From Conidiobolus incongruus B7586 (lineage: Eukaryota > Entomophthoromycota > Entomophthoromycetes > Entomophthorales > Conidiobolaceae), in assembly GCA_000697335.1 (NCBI GenBank), contig JNEM01013115.1, positions 1 to 24,517 of the forward strand: a stretch of 24,517 nt of DNA, given 5' to 3'. Positions 12,694 to 22,585 of this stretch are shown here, piece by piece. The notes below the pieces were generated by a model, which saw only the letters and a program-made list of their open reading frames with translations, was not told the DNA's origin and made no database searches. The position numbers were made by a program, and so were the translations under genes. The stretch's first letter is position 1. Each line of letters starts with the position of its first letter.

Positions 12694-13785
12694 TTAATAT
12701 TTACTTGGTTCTGCAATTTCTATCAGAAATCCAATTGCAACTTTACAAAATTCTTTAAAATAATTAAAGTCCATATCTTCTATGACATCGTTTTCAGTGT
12801 GATAACCCTTACCTAAAATGGGCTCTCTGGTTCTAGTGGCTCTATATCCTGCTTCGTGATAAGAAGCGTGGTCCGAGCAAGCATAACCACATCTCTTTTC
12901 TTCAACCTTAGAATTTGTATATGTGGTGATTAGCAATTTTACTAACAAATTTAAATCGGGGTCAGTGTTATCAGAAAATACAGCAATGCTATCTACACCT
13001 GGATCGCGATGACCAACCATATCCTCCTGCATCATGGCCACTACATTTTTATTGAGCTTCCTATATTCTTGAACAATCGCTCTTGACCCTCTTAACCCAA
13101 CTTCTTCGGCCGAAAAAAATTGGAATTCAATAGATCTTTGAGGTTTAAATCCTGATTGAATGAGACTTTGTATCGCTTCCATTAATAGCGCTACACCGCT
13201 TCCATCATCATCAGCTCCTGGTGATCTTCCTAAATTAGGATTTTTCTGATTAATGGAGTCAAGATGAGCTCCCAAAACAACAATTTCATCAGGATATTTT
13301 GATCCTGTCATTCTTGCAATGATACTGGATTGATTCCATGAATGCTGAAATTCTTCAATGTAAAACTTCCCATTATATTCAGAAGAAATATTTTTGACGT
13401 GATCTCGTATAAATAATGATGCATCATGGCCTGTCGTTGTGTTATAGAATCTAGTATGGAAATTGGATAAATTAGTTATAAACTTCTTTGCTCTTTCGGT
13501 GTCGAGATAGCTTTGCGCTTTTTCAGTTTGAGATTTATATTTTAATGTATTAGGTACTTCAAATTGATTATTCATTTTGGGTAATAATCCTAAATTAATA
13601 GTGTCATCAGTCTTGTCAACGAAGTGAGTTCCATCCTGGAGTAATCTATCATATTGAGCTTCCGTTAACCACTTGGCAGGTTCTGATTCTGATAACTGAA
13701 CCAATCTAAATTTTTGGTTAGGAACATCGTTAGCCAAAATTAAGGAACAAAATGTAAAATTTAATAATGAAAAGTAAAGTCTCAT
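12694..13785 (-). CDS. Secreted M28 zinc aminopeptidase (paralog B)
   Basis: A 363-residue M28 aminopeptidase of the same secreted type as its neighbours. The ATG at 13785 (A at -3) begins a signal peptide with a Leu/Phe-rich core, likely cut near residue 18 (SLILA / ND). The propeptide carries the GTHF segment at about residues 52-55, which the dead copy shares. All zinc-site residues are in place: H174, D192, E227 with E228, D255 (here in QEDM) and H329 (GYHT), with the disulfide pair C299/C303. Three N-glycosylation sequons (NTT at 115, NIS at 132, NQS at 152) fit a secreted protein. It ends in EPSKY, like the EPMKY end of paralog C and unlike A. The whole propeptide (TEAQYD, KTDD, SQTEKAQSYLD) also pairs it with C, so B and C are the younger duplication. 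AATAAA lies 14 bases past the stop. Mariner copy 1 lies about 700 bases upstream of the start. Confidence 0.95.
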   Translation of the reverse strand: MRLYFSLLNFTFCSLILANDVPNQKFRLVQLSESEPAKWLTEAQYDRLLQDGTHFVDKTDDTINLGLLPKMNNQFEVPNTLKYKSQTEKAQSYLDTERAKKFITNLSNFHTRFYNTTTGHDASLFIRDHVKNISSEYNGKFYIEEFQHSWNQSSIIARMTGSKYPDEIVVLGAHLDSINQKNPNLGRSPGADDDGSGVALLMEAIQSLIQSGFKPQRSIEFQFFSAEEVGLRGSRAIVQEYRKLNKNVVAMMQEDMVGHRDPGVDSIAVFSDNTDPDLNLLVKLLITTYTNSKVEEKRCGYACSDHASYHEAGYRATRTREPILGKGYHTENDVIEDMDFNYFKEFCKVAIGFLIEIAEPSKY

Positions 13786-14484
13786 TCTATATAAAGGAAA
13801 ATATTTAATATATTGTATATTAAACTTAAAATGATTCTTTGGAGATAATTTATATTGAATAAGTTATTAATTGAAATGAAACTAAATGTTGATCTCTAAA
13901 AGTGATTTATGCATTGAATGATTTGGTTTGAGTATCATAATTATAATCAATCATTTATCTAAATATTTAATAGATTACTTATTTTGACTAAATTTTTCAT
14001 AATTTTAAACTATGTTTTGCTACAATAAATATATACAATTAATGCGATTTATTTTGGTAAAATTTAATTTAATATTTGTATTATAAATTATTTTAAAAAA
14101 TATTTTTAGTTATATATATATTTTTATTTTACAATTTCATATTAATACTAATAATTATTCAATCTAAGCATAAATTTTAAACTTTTGTATTTAAACCAAT
14201 GTTAACTGTTTGCCAATTTGTTAATCACTTTTAAATTGTAAGTGGATATAAGGATTCATTAATTTTATAATTATTCACAAATAAAAAGAATTATATCTAA
14301 GTTAATGAGGTTATAGTAACTATATAAATGTGATTTATATGTAAAATATATTAATTTTTATTTATTGATTTATCTTGTGTTATTTTTAGCTGAACTTTGT
14401 TTTAATTTCAATGATCCACAATTTTTCATTAATATGCATAATTTTTATGATCTAAAGAAATAGGTTAAATTTAAACTGATACTA
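13786..14484. other. Spacer with promoter of paralog B
   Basis: About 700 bases between the start of aminopeptidase B and mariner copy 1. It must hold the upstream control region of B, since B reads away from it. The first 200 bases (to about 13990) are less AT-rich than what follows, which suits a promoter, but no repeated or recognisable site is seen. The TA duplicated by the mariner insertion is at 14483-14484. Confidence 0.5.
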
Positions 14485-14510
14485 TTACTCTATATTTTTA
14501 ATAATGGGAA
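14485..14510 (+). repeat. Mariner copy 1 terminal repeat (3' end)
   Basis: The 26-bp end runs from TTACTC to AATAATGGGAA, with target TA just before it. It pairs in inverted orientation with 15751-15776, with a few mismatches in the AT-rich middle. The outer TTACT and inner AATAATGGGAA blocks recur at the ends of the other copies. Confidence 0.9.
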
Positions 14511-14548
14511 TTTTTTGTGATTTAAAATAAATAAATATTTTAATATAT

Positions 14549-15577
14549 AATATAAATTTAATAGTTTTTTTTATTATTAGTAACTTTTTGCTATACTTTT
14601 AACAAGGATTTAACACCTAAAAAATAATTTTTTTTATTAAAGACTGAAATTTGATATTTTACAAACCAATTAAATTTTCTTATAAAAATTTTTTTTGTAA
14701 GCTGGTTTTTTAATTGCTTAAAGCAATTATAATCACATAAGTTATAATCTAAAGAGTATATTAAATGTGGTAGTTTTTTCTAGTTATTTTTAATTAGAAA
14801 GTTTTTTACAACTTTAAATTTATATATTTTATAATTATCATGTAAAATAATAAGTTTTCTCAAATTATATTGAGAGCACTAATTTAAAATACTTTTATTT
14901 AAAAAACCAATATAAAATTTATTATTAATTTATTTTCCTTTAAGAATAAAATAAAAGTAACATATACTATTATAATTTATTATAATAATTAATATTTGTT
15001 TATTAATAAAATGTTTATTTAAAAAGATTTGTAGAAAAAGTTAATTTAATTTAATTTAGCATTTTGATTTGTGTTTTAATAAAGGATTATATATAAAAAT
15101 TTTAGATTCATCAATTATAGTTATTTGTTATAAAACTTTAAGCTTCTAATAATATTTTAGTAAGTTTTATTTAATAATAACTACTCTAGCTTTTTTCTAA
15201 GCTTTAGTTAAATTATAAGGTACCTATTTTACATTTTTATTTATTAATTTAAGTTTAAATTTTAATATATATAAAATACTTATAAAACTGATATTAAAGT
15301 ATTTAGATAGTTTTTTAACTAAAATAAAAAGGTGTTTTTTAATATATTTTTTCACTTTATTAATAATTAAAAGAGTAATAGTTAAAGTTAGTTTTTTAAA
15401 TTTTAACAAGTTTTAAATAGTTTCTCTTTTAGTTTTAAAATAATTTACCTAGCAATAAATTGTTAATTTAGATAATACTTTATTATTAAAAGCTACTTAT
15501 AAATTTTAAATAATTTTAAAGGGTTTATGGTTAAGTTTTACTAATTCTAAAATAAAAAACTTTTAATGATTACTATT
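14549..15577 (-). pseudogene. Mariner transposase remnant, copy 1
   Basis: Outer limits are estimated from the usual mariner length of about 345 residues. A 61-codon open stretch at 15224-15409 holds the N-terminal helix-turn-helix, seen as KKLSKYFNIS followed by ILYILKFKLK. Just downstream comes VPYNLTKA, the family's WVPHEL linker with a stop in place of Trp. The first catalytic Asp is in DES (codons 15112-15104), the second in HDN (14842-14834) and the third in CDY (14737-14729). The second and third are separated by exactly 34 residues, the mariner signature; the first and second by 90. From the helix-turn-helix to CDY the codons stay in one frame, so this stretch is broken by stops alone, several of them at Trp or Gln positions of the family. 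All three catalytic Asp codons survive. Confidence 0.93.
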
Positions 15578-15750
15578 TAGTTTAAGTATAATTAAATTAA
15601 ATAACTAATTTTAAAAAATAAATTTTTTAGTCAAAAAAATTATTATATATATATATATATATTTTAAAAATATATAATTTCCCATTAACTTTGTATATAT
15701 TTATTCATTTCAAATTAATAATATGTTTGAAAAATTAGAAATTAAAAAAT

Positions 15751-15776
15751 TTCCCATTATTTTAAATTTAAAGTAA
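15751..15776 (-). repeat. Mariner copy 1 terminal repeat (5' end)
   Basis: Reads TTACTTT...AATAATGGGAA on the minus strand, matching 14485-14510 in inverted orientation. TA at 15777-15778 is the target duplication. The last bases look like a continuation of the AT spacer until compared with copies 2 and 3. Confidence 0.9.
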
Positions 15777-16462
15777 TATTTTTTAAAAACTTAGTATTTT
15801 TAATTAAGATATAATGGTAATTTTGAAATTTCATGATAATAATTTATGATTAGTAAAATTACAAAAAATAAAATATATAAGTAAAACAAAGTATGTTAAT
15901 TGTTTATTTTTTTAAATTATACTAATATTTTATTGTTTGTTTAACCTTAGAATTATTAAAATCTAATTTTAATATAATGTAATCTTTAGGGTATATGAAA
16001 TATAATAAAAAATTAAATTTCTATCAATTAAATTATTTCAAATAAATTAGCAATATTATGTATAAATTATGAAATATATATGTAATTTGCTGTATTTTTA
16101 TTCCTCTCTTCTATCTCAAAGTAAAATATCTACTTTACAAAATCTATAATGAATTTAATTGCTTTGTCTATGCATATACTTAAGTTCTGTGTATTTTTGA
16201 GTTTATTGATATGAAAGCCGATATTCCCATTTTTGTTACTAAAATCCAAAATACAAATCAATGGATTTAAGTTTTAATATTATTTCAAAAATATTATCCT
16301 TATATTGATGTTATTCAAGATTAAATAAGCTATGAATTAAAAAATAATATTTGTAAATACATTCATTCAGGCTAAATTCTTGATCCATTTTAATTAAAAT
16401 AATATATAACAACTCACTATAATTAAAACAGTATTATCATTAATTTTTATTTATGAATGTAA
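15777..16462. other. Spacer downstream of paralog C
   Basis: About 690 bases, mostly A/T, with no gene. A milder patch at 16080-16300 has no readable frame. AATAAA on the minus strand at 16446-16451 lies 11 bases beyond the stop of aminopeptidase C and may be its poly(A) signal. Confidence 0.55.
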
Positions 16463-17551
16463 CTAATATTTCATTGGTTCAGCCAACTCAATTGCAAAAG
16501 CTGTTGCTACTTTACAAAACTCTTTGAAATATTCGAAATCGATATCATCAACAACATCTTTTTCAGTATGATATCCTCTGGCTAAAACAGTTTCGGAATG
16601 AATAGCAGTTCTATATCCCTGTTCGAAATAAGAGGCATGATCAGAACATGCATAACCGCATATATCATCTTTGACTGGATATTTGGTATATGTTATGATT
16701 AATTTTCTGACAAAATCAGTCAGCAAAGGATCTGTATAATCGGTCATAACTCTCATTGTATCCACGCCGGGAGCCTTGTATCCCACCATATCCTGTTGTA
16801 GCATAGCAATAACATTTTTGGCCTTTTCGCGATATTCACGTGCTATTGCTCTGGACCCCTTAAGACCAATCTCTTCGGCAGCATAAAATTGAAATTCAAT
16901 GGTCCTTTGAGGTCTGAAATTAGAAGATATTAAACTCTGCATAACCTCCATAAGGAGCGTTGAACCACTTCCATCGTCATCTGCTCCAGGAGATCTTCCT
17001 TTCTCTGGATTGTATCTGTTAATAGAATCTAAATGTGCTCCAAGGACAACAATTTGATCAGGATATTTGTTTCCCGTGATCCTTGTAATAATACTGGGTT
17101 GAGTCCAATTGTGCTTGAATTCTTCAACGCTCACTTTTCCTGCATATTTTGAAACGATATGTTTTGCATGATCACGTATGAAAAGAGCAGCATCATGACC
17201 AGTCGTAGTGTTATAGAATCTAGTGTGAAAATTTGATAGACTAGTTGTAAAATTCTTTGCTCTATCGATATCTAGATAACTTTGGGCTTTCTCAGTTTGA
17301 GATCTATATTTTATTTGATTAGGAACGATAAATCCATCGACAATTATTGGTAAATCACTTCTATCAACTGGATCGTCTGTCTTGTCAATGAAATGGGTTC
17401 CATCATGAAGTAATTTATCATATTGAGCTTCAGAGTACCATTTTGGGGGTTCATATTCAGATACTTGAATCAATTTAAACTTTGGATGTGATACTTGAGC
17501 ATTTACTAATGAACAGAGGACTAAAGTTGTTAAAGAAAAGTTAAATTTCAT
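16463..17551 (-). CDS. Secreted M28 zinc aminopeptidase (paralog C)
   Basis: A 362-residue M28 aminopeptidase, the third intact member of the array. The ATG at 17551 (A at -3) opens a signal peptide, hydrophobic through residues 5-16 with probable cleavage after VNA at residue 18. Zinc-site residues, one lower than in A and B, are H173, D191, E226 with E227, D254 (QQDM) and H328 (GYHT). The disulfide pair is C298/C302 in CGYACSDHA. The motif before the catalytic Glu pair is AAEE rather than SAEE, a mild change that keeps the base. Other differences cluster on likely surface or substrate-facing stretches (residues 260-275 and 318-325), which could alter specificity; that part is inference. It shares the propeptide and the EP-KY tail with paralog B. 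The upstream 500 bases are less AT-rich than most spacers here and probably hold its promoter. It lies between mariner copies 1 and 2. Confidence 0.95.
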   Translation of the reverse strand: MKFNFSLTTLVLCSLVNAQVSHPKFKLIQVSEYEPPKWYSEAQYDKLLHDGTHFIDKTDDPVDRSDLPIIVDGFIVPNQIKYRSQTEKAQSYLDIDRAKNFTTSLSNFHTRFYNTTTGHDAALFIRDHAKHIVSKYAGKVSVEEFKHNWTQPSIITRITGNKYPDQIVVLGAHLDSINRYNPEKGRSPGADDDGSGSTLLMEVMQSLISSNFRPQRTIEFQFYAAEEIGLKGSRAIAREYREKAKNVIAMLQQDMVGYKAPGVDTMRVMTDYTDPLLTDFVRKLIITYTKYPVKDDICGYACSDHASYFEQGYRTAIHSETVLARGYHTEKDVVDDIDFEYFKEFCKVATAFAIELAEPMKY

Positions 17552-18869
17552 TATCCCTAAAAAATAATATATGGATTGAAATATTGGATTTCAACAACAG
17601 CTTCTTACATGATCTATAAATAGTTTTCAATGTAACAATTTCTATGAAACAAAGTAATGCTAGTAATAACAACTAATCAATGCATGTTAGTAATCCAAAT
17701 TCATTAATTATACACACTTCAACGCTTGATCAATAGTTTAAGGATATCAACCTTTGAAATGTAATTATATTATGAAACCTATTCTGTTAAATGAGGTCTC
17801 GGAATCTTGCTATACACAAACAGAATAATCTCAGAAGAATAAATAGTAACAATTTTACAAGTTTAAATTTACAATTTTAGAAACTCGAAATTATAATTAA
17901 TTATCTATAGATTTGCTATCAATGTTATTGTTATTAAATTGAAACTTTTGAAAATTCAAATAGATATATTAAATTAAAACTTTGGATATAAATAATTACT
18001 GTCATCTCAGAGTATTTGGTGAATATCATATGTTAATTAGTTAAATTTTTCTCTCTTTGGGTGATTTATCAAGCTTATATCTCAGTTTGATATCGTTATT
18101 AAACATTAATCATATTAATCAACTAAAAAATATTTTCTAATTTTCAGAATATTAGAATATCAAATAAGGAAAAAATTAATATTATCAATTTATAAATAAC
18201 TAAAGATTTTGTAAATTAGGCTGAATCGATTTTATATTTTGAAACTCAAGTGCAGAGTAAAAATTTAATGCATTTAGAACACTTTAATAAATATTAATAT
18301 CAGAAAGTATTCAAAACTTTAAATTTTTTCAAAACATATTAAATTTAATGATAGAAAATTCATGCTACACAAAAATTAATTAATTTTTAATAGTTTATCA
18401 TCAAAATTAAATGAATTTTAAGTTCAATTCAGTATAACCAAATTTTACTTTAGAATTAAATAATTATATCTATTTATAAATCATTTTACTCAAATTCTAT
18501 ATTTGTTATTTAATTTAATATACTATTATACGTATTTCAAAAACTCACATGAATATTGATATCCTTTGAAATTATTAATATTCACTGTAATAAATATTCC
18601 ATAAATAAATGTTCAAAAAATTTATATTCTTAAATAAGTTTTGAATAAATATTGGATATTTTTGCCTAAAATAAGTTTATGATTATATATTTTTAAGACA
18701 AAATTTGTAATTAATATCTATTGGTAAAGAATATCCATGCTAATTATTCAAAGAACTATAATTCCAACTCTTTATTAAGGAATCATATTATAGCTTACTT
18801 ATTTTATAAACTTATTGATTTTGTTATTTTATGCCATTGAACTATTATTGTCTATAAAAATCAATGATA
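17552..18869. other. Upstream region of paralog C, then AT-rich spacer
   Basis: 17552-18110 is milder in composition and lies directly upstream of aminopeptidase C, so it is the likely control region. It holds an inverted repeat, TATTCTGTT at 17780-17788 with AACAGAATA at 17819-17827, 30 bases apart and about 230 bases before the start codon. This could be an operator-like dyad or chance. No frame is open at useful length. 18120-18869 returns to AT-rich spacer. The TA target of mariner copy 2 is at 18868-18869. Confidence 0.5.
17780..17827. promoter_or_regulatory. Inverted repeat upstream of paralog C
   Basis: Perfect 9-base arms, TATTCTGTT and AACAGAATA, with a 30-base gap that contains the relatively G+C-rich GAGGTCTCGG. 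The position upstream of aminopeptidase C would suit a transcription-factor site, but no similar dyad was found before A or B. This is a suggestion only. Confidence 0.25.
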
Positions 18870-18895
18870 TTATTTTGTATTATAAATAATGGGAA
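18870..18895 (+). repeat. Mariner copy 2 terminal repeat (left)
   Basis: Starts TTATTTTG and ends AATAATGGGAA; TA precedes it. The inner block is identical to that of copy 1, and the outer block has one base changed from TTACTTT. Confidence 0.85.
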
Positions 18896-20124
18896 TTTTG
18901 TGCAATTAAAAATAAATAAATATTTTGATATTTAATATAAAAAATTAATATTATAAAGTAAAATTTATAGTTTCTTTTATTATTAATAACTTTTTCTAAA
19001 TTTTCAGCAAAATTTTAACTCTTAAAAAATAACTTTTTTTATTAGAAATTAAGATTTGATATTTTATAAATTAATTAATTTTTTTTATAAATATTTATTT
19101 TATAAGCTGATTTTTTAATTAATTAAAGCAATTATCAATATATAAGTTATAATCTAAAGAATATATTATATATAATAGTTCTTTCTAGTTATTTTTAATT
19201 ATAAAATATTTTGCAATATTATATTAATATATTCTGTAAATATCATATAAAATAATAAGTCTTTTTAAATTATATTCTAAGTAATAATTAAAAATAATTT
19301 TATCAAAAAAATATATAAGTTTATATTTAATTAATTTTTTCTCAGGAATTTAATAAAAGCAATAAATAGTATTATAACTTACTATAATAATTAATATTTA
19401 TTTATTAAAATTACTTATTTAAAAAGATTAATAAAGGGGTTAATTTAATTTAATAATTTGACTATTTTTTTGATAAAAAAATATATAAAAAGATTTAAGA
19501 TTTATTATTTAAAATTATTTACTATAAAAGCCTTAGTTTTTAGTAATATTTATGCAAGTTTTATTTAACAATAGATATTTTAATTTTTGTTAATTAAATT
19601 ATAAAATATTAATTTAATGTTTTTATTCATTAATTTAACTTTAAAATTAAATATATAAGATACTTATGAGATTAATATAAAGTTATTTTGATTATTCTTT
19701 AACTAAAATAAAAAGGGTGTTTTTAATTATATTTTTTTCTAATAATTAAAAAAATAAAAATAAAAATTAGTTTTTAAATTTTAAAAAATTTGAAATAATT
19801 TCTTTTTTAACTTTAAAGTAATTAATCAAAAAGCAATATTTAATATGAATAATATTTTATCATCAAAAATCATTTGTAAATTTTAAATAATTTTAGAGAA
19901 TTTATATCTAAGTTTTATTAATATTAAAATTAAAAATTTTTAATGATTATTATTTGGTTTGAATATAATTAAATAAAAATAATCAATTTTAAAAATAGTA
20001 TTTTAATAAAGAAATAATTATATATATATAGATATTTTTTAAAATTATTTATCATTTTATTAATTTTTTACATATTTCTTATTCAGTACTATTAATATAT
20101 TTTAAAGACCAAAAATTGAAAAAT

Positions 20125-20150
20125 TTCTAATTTTTTTAAATTTAAGATAA
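20125..20150 (-). repeat. Mariner copy 2 terminal repeat (right)
   Basis: Aligns without gaps to the 26-bp right end of copy 1 with about five mismatches. TA follows at 20151-20152. On its own it would be missed; it is called from length and alignment. Confidence 0.75.
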
Positions 20151-21304
20151 TAAACATTAATATAAGATTATTGACACCTATAATTACTGGAGGAAATAAG
20201 TTTTAAAAACTTAAACAAAGAATTATAAGTAGTAAATAATAAATTACCACAGTATTAGGGGAAATCAATAAGGTTCATCAAATTAGTTGAAAATGGCTTA
20301 TTTTAAAAAATATTAGTATCTTACATTTGTTATAACTTAATACCTTTGTGAAAATTATAAAAAAAAACTTTGAGACTAGGTGCTTTTGAATTATAAATAG
20401 TATAATGCATTTATTAAGTGATAGGTTCAACTAATCTGACTTCTTGAATAAGTGAGGTTATCAGAGTTACTTTTGTAATGGACAAGATTATTTATAATAT
20501 TATATGTCAATCAAAAAAAATTTTCTAGTTATTTTAATTCAAAATTATCTCATTTCAAATATTTTCCTGTATCACTCCAAAAAGTATTTAGTCATGTCAA
20601 ACATAAGTTATTTTATTCAAAGAACTTAATTTACACTAAGAGATTTTCAGCTTTTTTGGTGAAACCTGTACACTTCCACTTAACTTTGTGGTAACCTTTT
20701 ATCTATCATTGGCAATATCTTGATTAAGCTATAAAAGTCTATTTCCTCCTATACTTATGGTTGTAGTTATTATAACTTAGATATAACCACCATGGAAATC
20801 ATTTAAATTTTCCAATTATAATTGAAAATTCCAAATTGATAAATTCATTCTTTATTTATATTATTGTGGATTGGAGGTTTGCTCACCATTCAACTTTAAC
20901 CATCTGTTATTATTCCATATATAATCCACACCCAAATATATTACACAATACTTATTCAATTAAAATCCTGGAAAAGAATTACTAAAAATGCTTTAATACA
21001 TTGGCTAAGGGTTGATAACACTATAAAATCACCACTGAGCATATACTTGCTTAGAGTGATTACCTCAATTAGGGCCAAGCCCTATATTTTGATTATTTAA
21101 TAAAATCCTTTAAAGTATCTTGTTAGCTATCCTTGGTGTGTTTTATCAAATTCACTTGATCCCTATTGCAGGGTTATATTCTAGCAGACCTGCAATATAT
21201 ATAAATGTGAAAAATTCTTTAAATTATTATAACTATAAAAGCTGGATTTAAATTTTGTAATATATTTCTATTCCAATAACCATATTATCAATGTATTTAA
21301 AATA
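20151..21304. other. Segment between two inverted mariner copies
   Basis: About 1.15 kb bounded by oppositely facing mariner copies and clearly less AT-rich than the flanking DNA, especially 20560-21200. On the minus strand one frame at about 20840-20950 gives a 36-codon open stretch with a varied, protein-like composition. Stops along the full 200-codon frame are as frequent as chance, however, so a gene is not supported. Two hairpins are present: AGGGC-CAA-GCCCT at 21071-21083 and the longer one at 21164-21197. This may be a dead gene or regulatory DNA predating the insertions. Confidence 0.5.
21164..21197. repeat. Perfect 9-bp hairpin
   Basis: TATTGCAGG at 21164-21172 pairs exactly with CCTGCAATA at 21189-21197 around a 16-base loop. 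It has four G/C pairs, unusual in this background. No T-run follows on either side and no neighbouring gene explains it. It may be part of a decayed structured RNA or simply chance. Confidence 0.4.
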
Positions 21305-21330
21305 TTACCTTAGAATTGAAGAAATGGGAA
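21305..21330 (+). repeat. Mariner copy 3 terminal repeat (5' end)
   Basis: TTACCTT at the outside and AAATGGGAA at the inside; TA precedes. It continues inward as a run of T like copy 1's 5' end, which helps show that the two ends of the element have different sub-terminal sequence. Confidence 0.88.
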
Positions 21331-21514
21331 ATTTTTTAATTTCTGATTTTTCAAAGATATTTTAGTTTCAAATATAAAAATATATACAAAACAAATAAGA
21401 AAATAAATAGTTATGAATTATATATATATATAATAATTTTTTGATTAAAAAATTTATTTTTTAAATTTAGTTGTTTAATTGAATCATATTTAAACTATAT
21501 AGTAACTATCAAAA

Positions 21515-22545
21515 GTTTTTTAATTTATTATTAGTAAAACTTAACCACAAATCCTCTAAAATTATTTAAAATTTACAAGCAACTTTTGGTAATAAAGTAT
21601 TATCTAAATTAACTATTTATTGCTAGGTAAATTACTTTAAAGCTAAAAAAACTACCTAAAACCTATTAAAATTTAAAAAATTAATTTCAACTATTACTCT
21701 TTTAATTTTTAATAAAATGAAAAATTATATTGAAAAATACCTTTTTATTTTAGTTAAAAAATTATCAAGATACTTTAATATTAGTTACATAAGTATTTTG
21801 TATATATTAAAGTTTAAATTAAAATCAATTAATAAAAATATAAAATAGATACCTTATAATTTAACTAAAGCTTAAAAAAAACTAAAGTAGCTATTGTTAA
21901 ACAAAACTAACTAAGGTATAGTTAGAAATTAAAGCTTCTACATTGAATTACTATAATTAATGAATCTTAGATTCTTTTGTATAATCTTTTGCTAAAACAT
22001 AAATTAAAGTGTTAGATTAAGCTAAATCCACCTACTTTACAAATTCCTTTAAATAAATATTTTATTAATAAGTGAATATTAATTGTTATAATAAAACATA
22101 ATAAGATATGTTATTTTTATTTAGTTTTTAAAAGAAAATTAATTAATAGTAAACTTTATATTTTTTTTTAAAATAAAACTATTTCTAATTAGTATTTTTA
22201 ATATAATTTGAGAAGATTTATTATTTTGCATAATAATTATAAAATATATAAATCTAAAGTTAAAAAAGATTTTCTAATTAAAAATAACTAGAAAAAACTA
22301 CCATATTTAGTTTATTCTTTAGATTATAACCTATGTGATTATAATTACTTTAGGCAATTAAAAAACCAGTTTACAGGAAAAAAAAATTTTTATAGAAAAA
22401 TTTAATTAGTTTGTAAAATATTAAATTTCACTTTTTAATAAAAAGAATTGTTTTTTAAGTATTAGATCTTGATTAAAAATATAGTAATAAGTTATTAGAA
22501 ATAAAATAAATTATTAATTTTATATTATATATTTATTTTTACTTT
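21515..22545 (+). pseudogene. Mariner transposase remnant, copy 3
   Basis: Outer limits are estimated by alignment to copy 1. The helix-turn-helix region (KKLSRYFNIS, then ILYILKFKLK) runs from 21717 to about 21846. The linker follows as IPYNLTKA after a stop at the family's Trp. The first catalytic motif reads NES (21959-21967) and the second HNN (22229-22237), so Asp has become Asn in both, each a single G-to-A change. The third motif, CDY, is intact at 22334-22342, with the 34-residue spacing preserved. Compared with copy 1, the distance from helix-turn-helix to the first motif is one base short, so there is a one-base frameshift there. The spacing from first to second motif is 91 codons in both copies. 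Confidence 0.9.
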
Positions 22546-22585
22546 GTATATATTAAAATGTTTATTTTTTTTCAATCACAAAAAA

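Larger units (their letters stand above)
14485..15776 (-). mobile_element. Mariner transposon copy 1, full length, dead
   Basis: A 1292-bp element with 26-bp terminal inverted repeats at 14485-14510 and 15751-15776 and a TA dinucleotide on each side (14483-14484, 15777-15778), the target duplication of Tc1/mariner elements. The transposase reads on the minus strand. The size, TA target and D,D34D pattern identify the mariner family. The first ends to catch the eye are ATGGGAA / TTCCCAT, but comparing all three copies shows that the repeat runs 19 bases further out to TTACT / AGTAA. It sits between aminopeptidases B and C. This is the best preserved of the three copies in its catalytic residues. 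The coding region has many stops, so it cannot make transposase. Confidence 0.93.
18870..20150 (-). mobile_element. Mariner transposon copy 2, full length, most decayed
   Basis: A 1281-bp element of the same family and orientation as copy 1. The 26-bp ends at 18870-18895 and 20125-20150 are flanked by TA (18868-18869 and 20151-20152). The right end has diverged at about five positions from copy 1's, including loss of the CCC. The transposase region is recognisable only by alignment with copies 1 and 3. The helix-turn-helix area lies near 19620-19800. The region of the second and third Asp lies at about 19136-19248, where the C-terminal CDY motif is no longer readable and HDN has become YDI. 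It sits upstream of aminopeptidase C. Its decay suggests it is the oldest insertion or has been under less repair. Confidence 0.88.

Noticed and set aside
15644-15662. TA dinucleotide run
   Set aside because: A short microsatellite inside mariner copy 1, also present in shorter form in copies 2 and 3. It is ordinary for such AT-rich DNA.
20640-21200. Possible dead gene on the minus strand between mariner copies 2 and 3
   Set aside because: Some stretches look protein-like, but over about 200 codons the stops are as frequent as expected by chance, and no family is recognised.
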